Of a stretch of DNA of 64,000 nucleotides, positions 1 through 8,835 are shown in pieces (positions within the stretch are counted from its first letter, which is position 1; the number at the start of each line of letters is the position of its first letter). The stretch comes from Barthelona sp. PCE (Eukaryota > Metamonada: BaSk clade), in contig JAUFOR010000008.1 in the NCBI GenBank assembly GCA_040285745.1, positions 2,106,505 through 2,170,504 of the forward strand, written 5' to 3'. A model generated the notes under the pieces. The model did no database searches and was not told the origin of the DNA. It saw only the letters and a program-made list of their open reading frames with translations. Made by a program: the position numbers and the translations under genes.

Positions 1-86
1 CAATGCGTAGTGTGTTTGGTGATATGCATGAGTTATTAGTGGAGTACTTTACAGTTGATATTGATGAGATTATTATTACTATGTAA
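1..86 (+). CDS. 3' end of a gene entering from the left (partial)
   Basis: An open frame runs in from the window edge and ends with TAA at 84-86, giving at least 27 codons. The tail is acidic and rich in Ile, Asp and Glu, with no motif I recognise. It is followed after 16 bp by the stop codon of the convergent STPGR gene, the spacing seen between other convergent genes here. Function unknown; coding status is inferred from layout and length only. Confidence 0.4.
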   Translation, partial: MRSVFGDMHELLVEYFTVDIDEIIITM

Positions 87-102
87 CCAATCATTAAAAA
101 GA

Positions 103-1269
103 TTAAAGCCACTGTTTTGTTTTCACATGAAAACTAGTTTTATGTGATAGTTCCTTGTGATAATACCCAGGACCAGGCGTAGTAGACCTCGGCGTCATTG
201 TGTCACGTGTCTGGTTACTCTTAAATATACTTGAATCAGTATATTTCTTTTGCACCCTTGGCATCTTGAAGTAAGCACCTGGACCAGGTGTTGCTTCATT
301 TTCATCTAAATATTCTTCACCATAGTAATCCATTAGTTTTCCGAACCGGTTGTGTAAAGTTGGTACAAATGATGAACGGTAACTCCTTGTGTTTCTTTGA
401 ACATCTATTTCGTAATCACCCGGTCCAGGCCCACAGTCTTTCTTTTTTACCTTCTTGGAAACGAGGAAGTTCTTCATTTTCTTCTGTATTGGTTCTTCTC
501 TGTTCTTCTTCTGATTTTGCTTTTTTTTCTTTCTTTCAAAAAGCATATTCTCATATCCATACTGTAAAGATCCATATTGACCCGGCCCCGGTACATCATT
601 CGTTTCCTTTTCCTTGAAACGAGGTGCCGAATAGCCAAATGGAACCTTTTTTTTATCTCTCTTGGGAAGCAGTCTGGTACTCTTTTGTCTCACATTAACA
701 AAATCTTTTCCAACACTAAAATCATCACTTTCCTTCTTAATCGTCCTCCCCACCTTCCTTCTGAACTTTTGTTTTGGTTTAAACTCTTTCTTTGTGGTTT
801 TCTGGAAACTTCCTGGAATATTATAAGATCCTGGTCCAGGCATTGCTCCTCTTTTTAATGTATTAAATCGATTACCTTTTGATGCAAAGTTACCAATTCC
901 CTGTTTTGAATAGCTAGGCTTTGTAGCTTCAAAGCTATCACGCCTAACTCTGTATGTACCCGGTCCAGGTCGATTTTCCACATCTTTTTTTGAATTAAAT
1001 CGCTTTGATGAAATAGAAAACCCCTTCTTTCGATCTTGATGATGCAGAATAGTAACAAATTTGCTTGGTATACTTGGTGCACTGGCAATTCTGTAACTGT
1101 TACCCTTTATGAGATTTCCGTCTGATAGTTTGCCCACCTGCCGGTAGTTCTCCCCCGAACCACCAGTGTCAAAATTCATTTTTGACGATAAGGGACTGGA
1201 AAATAAAACAATCTCTGACATATTGCCTATCTGTATTTGTATTACTAATACCTGCGGTAATCGATGCAT
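103..1269 (-). CDS. STPGR (SHIPPO/ODF3-type) sperm-tail PG-rich repeat protein
   Basis: 388 residues carrying six PGPG-x-Y repeats at about residues 101, 144, 227, 281, 328 and 365, spaced 37-84 residues, with very basic linkers (Lys-rich near 245-277). PG-rich repeats of this type are known from ciliary outer dense fibre and axonemal microtubule-associated proteins, so a flagellar role is expected. Length fits the family (about 250-600). The first ATG is at 1269; a second in-frame ATG at 1221 (residue 17) is an equally good start, as the first 16 residues show no repeat or other family feature. Divergent from the LRR gene at 1410, sharing a 140-bp promoter interval. Confidence 0.85.
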   Translation of the reverse strand: MHRLPQVLVIQIQIGNMSEIVLFSSPLSSKMNFDTGGSGENYRQVGKLSDGNLIKGNSYRIASAPSIPSKFVTILHHQDRKKGFSISSKRFNSKKDVENRPGPGTYRVRRDSFEATKPSYSKQGIGNFASKGNRFNTLKRGAMPGPGSYNIPGSFQKTTKKEFKPKQKFRRKVGRTIKKESDDFSVGKDFVNVRQKSTRLLPKRDKKKVPFGYSAPRFKEKETNDVPGPGQYGSLQYGYENMLFERKKKKQNQKKNREEPIQKKMKNFLVSKKVKKKDCGPGPGDYEIDVQRNTRSYRSSFVPTLHNRFGKLMDYYGEEYLDENEATPGPGAYFKMPRVQKKYTDSSIFKSNQTRDTMTPRSTTPGPGYYHKELSHKTSFHVKTKQWL

Positions 1270-1409
1270 AAAAGTCTCCTGTTCTATTCATAAATTCATA
1301 ATTCAAATTTTATTCGAAAGAACTTGAATCTCCATTTATATCCTCTTTACATTTTTTATAAAGGGCTGGCTTAGCACAAATCATCGATTCTCCTATTTTT
1401 ATGCGCTAA

Positions 1410-2651
1410 ATGAACGGACTGTCCATCTTTGACATTAAACCTGTGGCACAAATGCCACTCATTCACTCTAAACGGTTAGTAGGGACATATGAACAATTTT
1501 TCCTTGCATTAGAAGTTTGGATCCAACACAATCGACGTGTTTTTCAGGTAACTAATAATGGTAAAACACTAAAAATGAGTCCTTCAGCATGCTGGGTATT
1601 AACAGAGATGATAAAAGTTTCATCAATTCTCAAAATGCAGGCAGAACAAGATCCCAAAGAGAACTATACCCTACCCTGGCATTTTCCGTTGATAAAACAT
1701 GAAAAAATAACAAGGATAGAGATTTTTGAGCCTTCAGAAGACCTAAAATCTCCATTTGTTTTAGAAATTATCTTTAATCATGTGTATAGACCATTAAAAT
1801 ACAACAAATTCTTTGAAGAAGATACAGTTAAATTGGATTTGGGACCATTTATAAATCTCAAACATTTAATACTAAGAGAAGTTAATCCATTAAGGTTACA
1901 TTGTGTTCCATCACAGATAACTACACTTGAGATATATGATGTTCAACATTCCTTTACACTTTCTTCTTTTTTTTCTGATTGTGTTGAAACCAACATCCCC
2001 AGGCTTGATAAACGTATCCCACCGAGCACAAACCCCCTTGATACATGTAGCTGTGTACTTTTTAATCCAAAAGTTGCCGACCAGGTTAAGCTTTTTTCGA
2101 TAGAGAAACTAATCATTAATAATACATCCTTAGTAGATACAACAAACATATTCCATAAGCTGCCCTTGCTGGAGCATCTTGATTTGAAGAAAAATGAAAT
2201 CAGGCAGATAAATAACCTAAATTTATGTGGATTTCTATCATTTGTTGATTTAAGCTTTAATAAGATTGATAACCTAAATGCAATCAGTAATTTGCCTGAT
2301 ATGGTAGCGAGTGTTAATCTTAGTAACAATAGCATAAGTAAGTTAGATTTTAATTTCCAAGCTTCCATTAAACTTTTAAATTTGAATGATAATATTATAA
2401 TGGATGAGAAAACAATTATAAGTTTACTTATTAATAATTATATTGAACAAATCTATTTCTTAAATAATCCAATCATTTTTCAGACTAATTTTAATGAAAA
2501 CTTTTTAAACATGCTATTTCAAGAAATTTTTGAACAAAACTTAACAGACATTAACTTAAAAACAATAATTAACGATGAAATCAATTGTTTTAAAGAATTT
2601 CAAAAAGAAAATGAAAAACAAATTGAATCCAATCACATTCATCTTTTTTAA
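1410..2651 (+). CDS. leucine-rich-repeat protein (SDS22-like repeats)
   Basis: 413 residues. The central part (about 230-345) has at least four LRRs of the LxxLxLxxNxIxxI type, with clear 'LEHLDLKKNEI', 'FVDLSFNKI' and 'VNLSNNSI' cores; the N-terminal 200 residues contain weaker Leu-rich segments. The C-terminus is Asn-, Glu- and Lys-rich and helical. SDS22-type LRR proteins act as protein-interaction scaffolds, many in cilia or as phosphatase-1 regulators; which applies here cannot be told. The start follows directly on an ATGCGCTAA sequence (1401-1409) that recurs near the next gene's start. Confidence 0.75.
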   Translation: MNGLSIFDIKPVAQMPLIHSKRLVGTYEQFFLALEVWIQHNRRVFQVTNNGKTLKMSPSACWVLTEMIKVSSILKMQAEQDPKENYTLPWHFPLIKHEKITRIEIFEPSEDLKSPFVLEIIFNHVYRPLKYNKFFEEDTVKLDLGPFINLKHLILREVNPLRLHCVPSQITTLEIYDVQHSFTLSSFFSDCVETNIPRLDKRIPPSTNPLDTCSCVLFNPKVADQVKLFSIEKLIINNTSLVDTTNIFHKLPLLEHLDLKKNEIRQINNLNLCGFLSFVDLSFNKIDNLNAISNLPDMVASVNLSNNSISKLDFNFQASIKLLNLNDNIIMDEKTIISLLINNYIEQIYFLNNPIIFQTNFNENFLNMLFQEIFEQNLTDINLKTIINDEINCFKEFQKENEKQIESNHIHLF

Positions 2652-2693
2652 TATATTGACATTTTGATTATGAAGGTCTTTATCAGAAAACTA

Positions 2694-3188
2694 TTATTTG
2701 AGATCATCAAAATAATCTAGTAAAGTTGTAGGAGCAATTTTATAATTTGTTTCTGTGTTACTCCGCCTAAACACATAAAAATCAATGTGCAGTTGTCTGA
2801 TCAAGTCCCCGTCTTCCGAATCTAACAGGAAATACTCGCTATCCTCTGAAATAAACTCACTATCTATTCGCATATAACAGGGCTTCAAAAAGTTCGAAAT
2901 TACTGTTGAAAATTCTTTTGGGATGAAATAACACTTAAAATATAACTGATTCATCCAGTGATGTATGTCAAAATTTTCTTCTGAAGGAGAATATAATACT
3001 ATAGCTTGTTTTTGAGGTGATTTATGCATCATTGTGTTTAAAATAGGCACCAACCTTCGACTCAAAGGGAAAACAAAAGGTGCATTAAGGAAAATTATCT
3101 CATTAGGAAGACTATCAAAGGAAACAGGTCGTCCATTTATCTCAATAATGTTTAAACGCTCAAATTCCTGCTTGGTTATTGTAAGCAT
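2694..3188 (-). CDS. hypothetical protein, 164 aa
   Basis: A complete ATG-to-stop frame between two real genes, ending 42 bp from the convergent LRR gene. Mixed alpha/beta character, acidic C-terminal half with DSEDGD-type stretches, no signal peptide or membrane segment. I do not recognise the family. Support is its length, clean ATG start, position and amino-acid composition like its neighbours. Confidence 0.6.
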   Translation of the reverse strand: MLTITKQEFERLNIIEINGRPVSFDSLPNEIIFLNAPFVFPLSRRLVPILNTMMHKSPQKQAIVLYSPSEENFDIHHWMNQLYFKCYFIPKEFSTVISNFLKPCYMRIDSEFISEDSEYFLLDSEDGDLIRQLHIDFYVFRRSNTETNYKIAPTTLLDYFDDLK

Positions 3189-3507
3189 CTAGCTCTGCTC
3201 TCTAATATGCGCTAATTTAAATCGAAAAGGAAGATTATTCAAAAAACAACATCTTCATCTTCAACAGTAAATCAATCTGGTATTTGGGAAGATTAGTTCA
3301 TTTTCATGCTTTTTTTGATGACTAAGATGTATTAAATTACAATATAAGCTGCCAGATTTTTCCCTGCACAAAACCTTTTTCCCGCAATTCGAAAAATGGT
3401 TTGGAACTTGCACTTGTATAATTTACTCTGAATTTATTTTATCAATGAAATGTACAATAAATGATATAATCACATTATCCATCTTTATCTTTCTGATTTG
3501 TCAAAAA
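3189..3507. other. divergent intergenic region, no gene seen
   Basis: 319 bp between the divergent starts of the 164-aa gene and the M28 peptidase gene. AT-rich. An ATGCGCTAA sequence at 3207-3215 matches the one immediately upstream of the start at 1410. An in-frame ATG for the peptidase exists at 3445. No RNA gene or further coding signal was seen. Confidence 0.4.
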
Positions 3508-5937
3508 ATGAGCACAAATCAACCGTACACCAACATAGATACCTCAGAAAACGATGAAATGAGATCTGGTGTCACTAAGAACAAAGTTTATGCGGTTGAA
3601 AAATTGAATAAGCGGAATGGGTTTTATTTGTGGGGATTTCTGATGGTAACACTCATTCTTTGCATGTTTTTGCCATCATATATGGATTCAGTAAGTTTAG
3701 AATGGCCAAACGGAACTTCTGCCACAAGGGCTTTAGATCGCCTTGTTATTGCTTGTAACCATAGTCATAACTACGGAAGTCCTGCGTTTTATGATGTTGA
3801 AAATGGAATAATTTCTGAATTAAATAGCATTAAGACCGACATTGAAACTAATCTTGACGATTCGTGGAATGCACAGGTTGAATTTGATAATTCTCCTATT
3901 GAAGTGCCAGTTCACTGGATGAAGTACTTTGTAACGAGTTATAACATCACAAACGTCATCTTTACGCTTACTCCTAAACATTTAACAGGAAATTTTTCGT
4001 ACGTTATGGTAAATGCACATTATGACTCTGCATCGTTCAGCCATGGTGCATATGATGATTATATTCACATCACAGCCATGTTTGAGGCTATATACGGTCT
4101 TTTAGAGAAAGATAGCACATCTTTCAACAAAGGTTTCGTTTTTCTGTTCAACGGGGCTGAAGAGCAAGGATTACTTGCCGCACAAAAATTCATCAACACA
4201 CACCCCTTGGTTGATCGTATTAAACTGTGTGTTAATTTAGAAGCAGCCGGCGTCACTGGTACCAAAATGGCCTTCTTCAGATCGGATCCAGCTTTGATTC
4301 CTTTATGGGCCGAATCAGGTGCCAGTCGGTCAACCATCCTTACACTCATGGGTGCTTCTCTGATGAAAGCAGGCATCGTCTCCTCCAATACCGACTATGT
4401 TGTCATAAGCCCCAAAATCCCAACGCTTGACTTTGCCTTTGTGCGTGGCCGCTGGGGATACCACACGGTGTATGATGCATCAGATCGTATAAGCCCTGAT
4501 GCGATACTGGGATCTCTACACACAATTTTCTCAGTCTTTACCCACTCTGCCACATTTGATATCCCCACGAACCCCACGCAGACAGTAATGCTGCAAATTC
4601 CAATCGTGGATGTTGTCATCCCCATCAATAACATTGTGATCGTTTCAGTAATTGCAGTTTTTGTGGTGATTATTCAATTACAAAAGAAAAAAGGTGAATT
4701 GGACCGCTGGATTGGATGGAGATCCCTTCTATCATCACTTGCATACCTTCTTATCGTTGCAGCTTTGGGATTCTGTTTTCAAATGCTCATGCCAGGTGCA
4801 TTTTTCGGTATTTCAATCGCCCCCATGGCATACACATTGCTCCTATCGGGAATTGCCTTACTGCTAACACCAGCATTCGAACTTAACAGTTTTGTATTGG
4901 TGCTGTATGCACTAGCATTATATTCTAGAATCCTCCCCGAAATGATTGGTATTCTCATCGTTATATCACTTCTTCAGCTCATTGTGTTCCGTGCGTTAAG
5001 TGAAAAGTCTTATCAAAAACTTGCCCTCATTATAGTGTACCCAATAGTTTTTGTTCTCATATATATCCCTAGTTTTGAGCTCATTGCTGACCAGATTTTT
5101 ACCGGACTATTACTCACCAAGCGTGTGGATATGTTTTACAGTGTCTTTTTGGGTATTTCTATCATGCTTGCTTTCTTTGGCATTGGACCCTTGTTAAACC
5201 GTCAGAAACGCATGCAAAAACTTTCCTCTATCCTCATAATTGTGGTAGGTTTACTGATGGTCATCTATATCATCCTCATTGGCCCCTATTATCACGCTAA
5301 TGAAAAGATTGACTTCAGTGAGCGAAACACCGTTCCCTATTTGAGTAAGCATCCGTTTGCCTTACCCATTGGTAAGGCACTGTCACATCCTGACCTAGAA
5401 GATAACACTTTCATTGTTGAAATACCAGGCGGCTTTGATTACAGTGCTTTTTCTGATTGGTTAAGTGACAAGGGATACACTGTCAGTGAGTGCGATGTTT
5501 GGGTGGCCCTGCGGATGATGACGTGGCCCACAAATCAGATATGCGTGCACAAGAACGAAACACCAGCCAGACCTGCCCAGGAAAGTGTAATTAGCATTAC
5601 AAAAGGAAATAATAACACAATTGATATTGATATAGTTGGTTATGAGTCAATAACATACGAATTTTCCTTCAACGTATCATATAAAGGAGATCAATGCGAT
5701 TTTAAAACATGCGGTAAAGGTTTACGTATTATTGATGGAGGTACACCCCATCATCATTCGGTTACTGTTCAAGTTGAAGAGTTCCCGGTATCCATCGACT
5801 ACAACGTGCACTATAGCAACTTTGTTGATCCAGATGTTACTCAATTCATCGAAGATCTTCCTCCTGTGATTAGCATATTTGGTGCAGCACCTTTCCTCCC
5901 CCCTACTGGTACGTATGGTCGTATTGTCTTAGAGTGA
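3508..5937 (+). CDS. M28-family membrane metallopeptidase (ERMP1/FXNA-like)
   Basis: About 809 residues. A cytosolic N-terminus and one membrane segment precede a luminal M28 peptidase domain, then about nine more membrane segments and a C-terminal luminal domain, the layout of endoplasmic-reticulum metallopeptidase 1. Zinc and catalytic residues expected for M28 are present: His-x-Asp (codons 4018-4026), the Asp of the YDD segment, Glu-Glu (4159-4164), the Glu of NLEAAG, and the late His (4462-4464) in GYHT. It is therefore probably an active zinc aminopeptidase/carboxypeptidase of the ER membrane. The start at 3508 was chosen because it gives the usual polar N-terminus; an in-frame ATG at 3445 would add 21 mostly hydrophobic residues. 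Usual family length is 850-900. Confidence 0.85.
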   Translation: MSTNQPYTNIDTSENDEMRSGVTKNKVYAVEKLNKRNGFYLWGFLMVTLILCMFLPSYMDSVSLEWPNGTSATRALDRLVIACNHSHNYGSPAFYDVENGIISELNSIKTDIETNLDDSWNAQVEFDNSPIEVPVHWMKYFVTSYNITNVIFTLTPKHLTGNFSYVMVNAHYDSASFSHGAYDDYIHITAMFEAIYGLLEKDSTSFNKGFVFLFNGAEEQGLLAAQKFINTHPLVDRIKLCVNLEAAGVTGTKMAFFRSDPALIPLWAESGASRSTILTLMGASLMKAGIVSSNTDYVVISPKIPTLDFAFVRGRWGYHTVYDASDRISPDAILGSLHTIFSVFTHSATFDIPTNPTQTVMLQIPIVDVVIPINNIVIVSVIAVFVVIIQLQKKKGELDRWIGWRSLLSSLAYLLIVAALGFCFQMLMPGAFFGISIAPMAYTLLLSGIALLLTPAFELNSFVLVLYALALYSRILPEMIGILIVISLLQLIVFRALSEKSYQKLALIIVYPIVFVLIYIPSFELIADQIFTGLLLTKRVDMFYSVFLGISIMLAFFGIGPLLNRQKRMQKLSSILIIVVGLLMVIYIILIGPYYHANEKIDFSERNTVPYLSKHPFALPIGKALSHPDLEDNTFIVEIPGGFDYSAFSDWLSDKGYTVSECDVWVALRMMTWPTNQICVHKNETPARPAQESVISITKGNNNTIDIDIVGYESITYEFSFNVSYKGDQCDFKTCGKGLRIIDGGTPHHHSVTVQVEEFPVSIDYNVHYSNFVDPDVTQFIEDLPPVISIFGAAPFLPPTGTYGRIVLE

Positions 5938-6135
5938 CCCTAATAAATTATATTCAAAGCTTAGAAAAGTATAACCGGCATAAAAAACTTGTTTATGTTT
6001 TCTTTTAGATATTTATCAGTGTTGACATCGTGCAATATAGTTATACAACAGCGAATCACAACATACTATGGCCATAACAGGAGAAATAACTTGGTATTCG
6101 CTTATTTTGTCCATTTCAAGGGAATTCTTCATCAT

Positions 6136-6855
6136 ATGAGCCTCAGGCGTTCAAGAACCAAGCAAAAGACCGCTACCAATGTGGGCATGCCTACAAAAGT
6201 GCAGAAAACATCAAACAGTGACGAACTAAACGATAACTACAATATACCAGCACAATTCTCACTTATGGCACCAGAACAACTGCTTACAAGCGACGAAATC
6301 AAGTCGAAAGAGTTCTATCTCTTTACATTACCCTCAAATATTTCCGTTAACGATCTCAACGGTAAAGATATTACGATAGGGATGCCAGACGTACATTCTA
6401 AGGTGGCGTCAGTGGACTTGGACAACGGAAAGTGCATTGTCTCACGAAAGAAGCCAGAAGATTTCAGCAACCTTCAATTATGGTTTCCAAGAGCTACAGA
6501 AGGTAATGTCCTTTCGAAGGCGTATTACTCAAACGTTGAGCTGAAATGCGTTGAACATTTTGGTATTTCACAAGATATAAGTCATGCAGAAGTTGATGAT
6601 GATCTGCCTATCAAACCCAAGCCTGAACAGCATGATTTAACAAAGATGGAGGGTGTATTTCACTTTGCTGATTATACTGAACCTGTAAGGAAAGAGCCAA
6701 AATCAGAATCAGAGACTGAAGAACCTGAAGTAGTTGAGAAGAGGAAAAAGAAGAAAAAGAAAAAGAAGACTTCAGACGGTGAGAAGATAGTGGACGGTGA
6801 GAAAAAAAAGAAAAAGAAGAAGAGAAAGAAGAAAAAAACCGAGGAATCTGAATAA
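6136..6855 (+). CDS. basic-tailed nuclear protein, candidate RNA polymerase I A34.5/CAST-like subunit
   Basis: 239 residues. Residues about 40-140 match the A34.5 pattern of the Pol I A49/A34.5 heterodimer: an N-terminal FxxMAPEQLLTSDE-type segment, then KEFYLFTLPSNIS and 'LNGKDI' motifs that in A34.5 form the dimerisation barrel. The C-terminus is Lys/Glu-rich with long poly-Lys runs, also typical of that family (nucleolar targeting, rDNA contact). An in-frame ATG exists at 5989, but the first 49 residues it adds are hydrophobic and unlike the family, so 6136 is preferred. The stop codon lies inside an AATAAA signal. The family call is tentative; any poly-Lys nucleolar protein is the alternative. 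Confidence 0.55.
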   Translation: MSLRRSRTKQKTATNVGMPTKVQKTSNSDELNDNYNIPAQFSLMAPEQLLTSDEIKSKEFYLFTLPSNISVNDLNGKDITIGMPDVHSKVASVDLDNGKCIVSRKKPEDFSNLQLWFPRATEGNVLSKAYYSNVELKCVEHFGISQDISHAEVDDDLPIKPKPEQHDLTKMEGVFHFADYTEPVRKEPKSESETEEPEVVEKRKKKKKKKKTSDGEKIVDGEKKKKKKKRKKKKTEESE

Positions 6856-6877
6856 AATTTTATTACTATATTTTATT
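6851..6877. terminator. interlocked poly(A) signals of two convergent genes
   Basis: AATAAA at 6851-6856 contains the plus-strand stop TAA (6853-6855). On the minus strand AATAAA at 6877-6872 contains the stop TAA of the opposing gene (6875-6873), and a further TTTATT lies at 6859-6864. Seventeen bases separate the two stop codons, so the two transcripts must overlap or have almost no 3' UTR. Confidence 0.6.
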
Positions 6878-7796
6878 GTTTTACCACTATCATTAAATCT
6901 ATAACATCCCATATATCACAAAGTATACTTGATTCTTCAACTAATTTAGTTTCTGAAAAAGTATCAGTGTCAGAGAAATTCAACCGCAGATATTTGCCAC
7001 CATACTCTCTCAATGACTGTTTCATAGTAACTCCACAACTGTACTCCTGTGCCTTCGTCACGAATGCTACATAATTAACAAAATTTGCTGTTACTGATTG
7101 TGAAGACCCAAATGACTTGAAAGAAATGTGGTTTTCGCTGTTTTGCTGCTTATTTCTCTGTGTGATTCTTACTTTTGTTCCTTCCAGCTCAATTTCAAAC
7201 ATGTGGTTATCTCTGAGTATATGTAATAATGAACGAAAACAAAATAAAACGATAAAGCCATGATACTTCAATTTTGCAAGAATATTCTTCATAAATACAT
7301 TAAATGAAGACATGTTGCGCGCGGCAGAGTGGAATTCCATTAATCCTACAAGAATAAAATCAAAACCTGTTCGTGAATAAGCTGATAATGGTACTGTAAG
7401 GAAATTAATGTTATAGACCTTTGGAGGAATGCTCAGGTCGTACTGTGTCTTCATAAGAGAGGAAACATTCTCAAAATCATCATCTTCCTTTCGAAACGAA
7501 AATAAGTACAACATTGTTGTGAGATGAAATGATAGCTTATTGTTGTTATCCAGTAACACTTCTCTTGCAATAATGTCCCTCAAAAATATACCTGCACAAC
7601 ATTCAATTTCATCTGAAGGTAGATACACTGACAGAACGTGTTCAATGAAAGGTATTGCAAAATATGCTTCCCTATGTGTGTACTGTGCCTTTGACGGAAT
7701 TGCTGAATGGTCTGTAATTGTTCTCTTTTGGTCATATGAGTTGGGATGAACTACCGATGTATGATCGACTGATGTGTCATAATTCACAGGCTCCAT
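6873..7796 (-). CDS. hypothetical protein, 307 aa, possible methyltransferase-like fold
   Basis: Complete frame from ATG at 7796. The middle (about residues 140-200) reads FDFILVGLMEFH..., then helices and 'LKYHGFIVLF', which resembles the late strands of a class I SAM-dependent methyltransferase (FDxVxxxxxL...LKxGGxxV). I do not see a convincing GxGxG SAM loop, so the fold may be degenerate or the similarity fortuitous. Soluble, no targeting signal. Divergent from the coiled-coil gene at 7927. Confidence 0.6.
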   Translation of the reverse strand: MEPVNYDTSVDHTSVVHPNSYDQKRTITDHSAIPSKAQYTHREAYFAIPFIEHVLSVYLPSDEIECCAGIFLRDIIAREVLLDNNNKLSFHLTTMLYLFSFRKEDDDFENVSSLMKTQYDLSIPPKVYNINFLTVPLSAYSRTGFDFILVGLMEFHSAARNMSSFNVFMKNILAKLKYHGFIVLFCFRSLLHILRDNHMFEIELEGTKVRITQRNKQQNSENHISFKSFGSSQSVTANFVNYVAFVTKAQEYSCGVTMKQSLREYGGKYLRLNFSDTDTFSETKLVEESSILCDIWDVIDLMIVVKQ

Positions 7797-7926
7797 GATC
7801 TATTCTAGTGTGGTTTGACCAATCCAAGCATGAAAAGGTGGAGAAAAGGAATAATGACTCTGTAGTAATATTTTAATATCTTTTACCCTTCATTTTTTGA
7901 GTTTTTTTTGGGCTTAACGATATTAA

Positions 7927-8790
7927 ATGGACACTGTTGATGTAGACGGGGGTTTCACTGCCAGCAAATCGAAGCAAGAACTAATAACTATTGGAAAAAG
8001 TCTATTTCGCGATTATCTAGCTATCATCGATGACTGTAAGGTCTTGGATGAGATGGTTAAAACGCAAACAAAAGTAGCACAAGAGGGCAGACGTAAAACT
8101 CAAAGGCTGGAGGAAGAAATGGAGAATATGACTGTAGAACAGCGTAAAATTATTGAACGGAAGGATAGAGTAATACAATTAATCACAGAGGAGAACAATA
8201 TGAATCTTTCAGCATTGCAGGCGAAGGATGAACGCATATCTTCATTAAACACACAAATTGGGAAAAAGCAGGATGATAACACAATGTTAATTAAGGAAAA
8301 TCATGAATTGATATCCAATATTGACTTTTTAAAGGAAAAAATTAATGAGCTAACACGATTGACGGAGAAAAAATCAAAAAGAATTCGAACAGTCGAAGAA
8401 GACCTGCAGCAATCAGAGTTGTTGTTGTTAAAGTACAGACTTGACATTGACACATTTGTGCTTTATAGAGTGAAACAAGTTAGTCTAATTAAGAGTTGTT
8501 TGAATATTGTGAAGAATCCAACAAATGGTAGTTTCTCTTTAGAATTTACAACATTGAAGACGACACAGACCTTTAATGTTACAGATATCAAAGCACTGAC
8601 ACTCGAGGACGACAATGAAGATGGGTTTTTTATTGAATTCATTCAAGAGATCCATCATTATAGGAGCAAAGCTGGAGAACGATTTGAGATTGTAAGATTA
8701 ATCAATGAATTGGTACGGAGGGAAAGAGAAAAGATGGCTCCGCAGGTAAGTAATGTTGTAGATAATATATCTGCCTTTTTAGGTTGTTAA
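7927..8790 (+). CDS. coiled-coil protein with C-terminal globular (PH-like?) domain
   Basis: 287 residues. About 45-175 is a long charged coiled coil (heptad-like EEEMEN, KDRVIQL, LTRLTEKKSKR). About 180-280 is globular with alternating beta strands ('FVLYRV', 'FSLEFTTL', 'FFIEFIQEI') and a closing helix, reminiscent of a PH-like fold. Probably a cytoskeletal or membrane-associated scaffold; the family is not recognised. Near the end GTAAGT (8746) and TTTTTAG (ending 8782) could bound a 37-nt intron that would replace the last residues by another short tail stopping at 8806; both forms are coding-compatible. The unspliced stop TAA overlaps an AATAAA signal. Confidence 0.65.
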   Translation: MDTVDVDGGFTASKSKQELITIGKSLFRDYLAIIDDCKVLDEMVKTQTKVAQEGRRKTQRLEEEMENMTVEQRKIIERKDRVIQLITEENNMNLSALQAKDERISSLNTQIGKKQDDNTMLIKENHELISNIDFLKEKINELTRLTEKKSKRIRTVEEDLQQSELLLLKYRLDIDTFVLYRVKQVSLIKSCLNIVKNPTNGSFSLEFTTLKTTQTFNVTDIKALTLEDDNEDGFFIEFIQEIHHYRSKAGERFEIVRLINELVRREREKMAPQVSNVVDNISAFLGC

Positions 8791-8835
8791 TAAAATATGT
8801 TTCTAAATTTTTATCCTTTTCGTGGTTTTTTTAAA

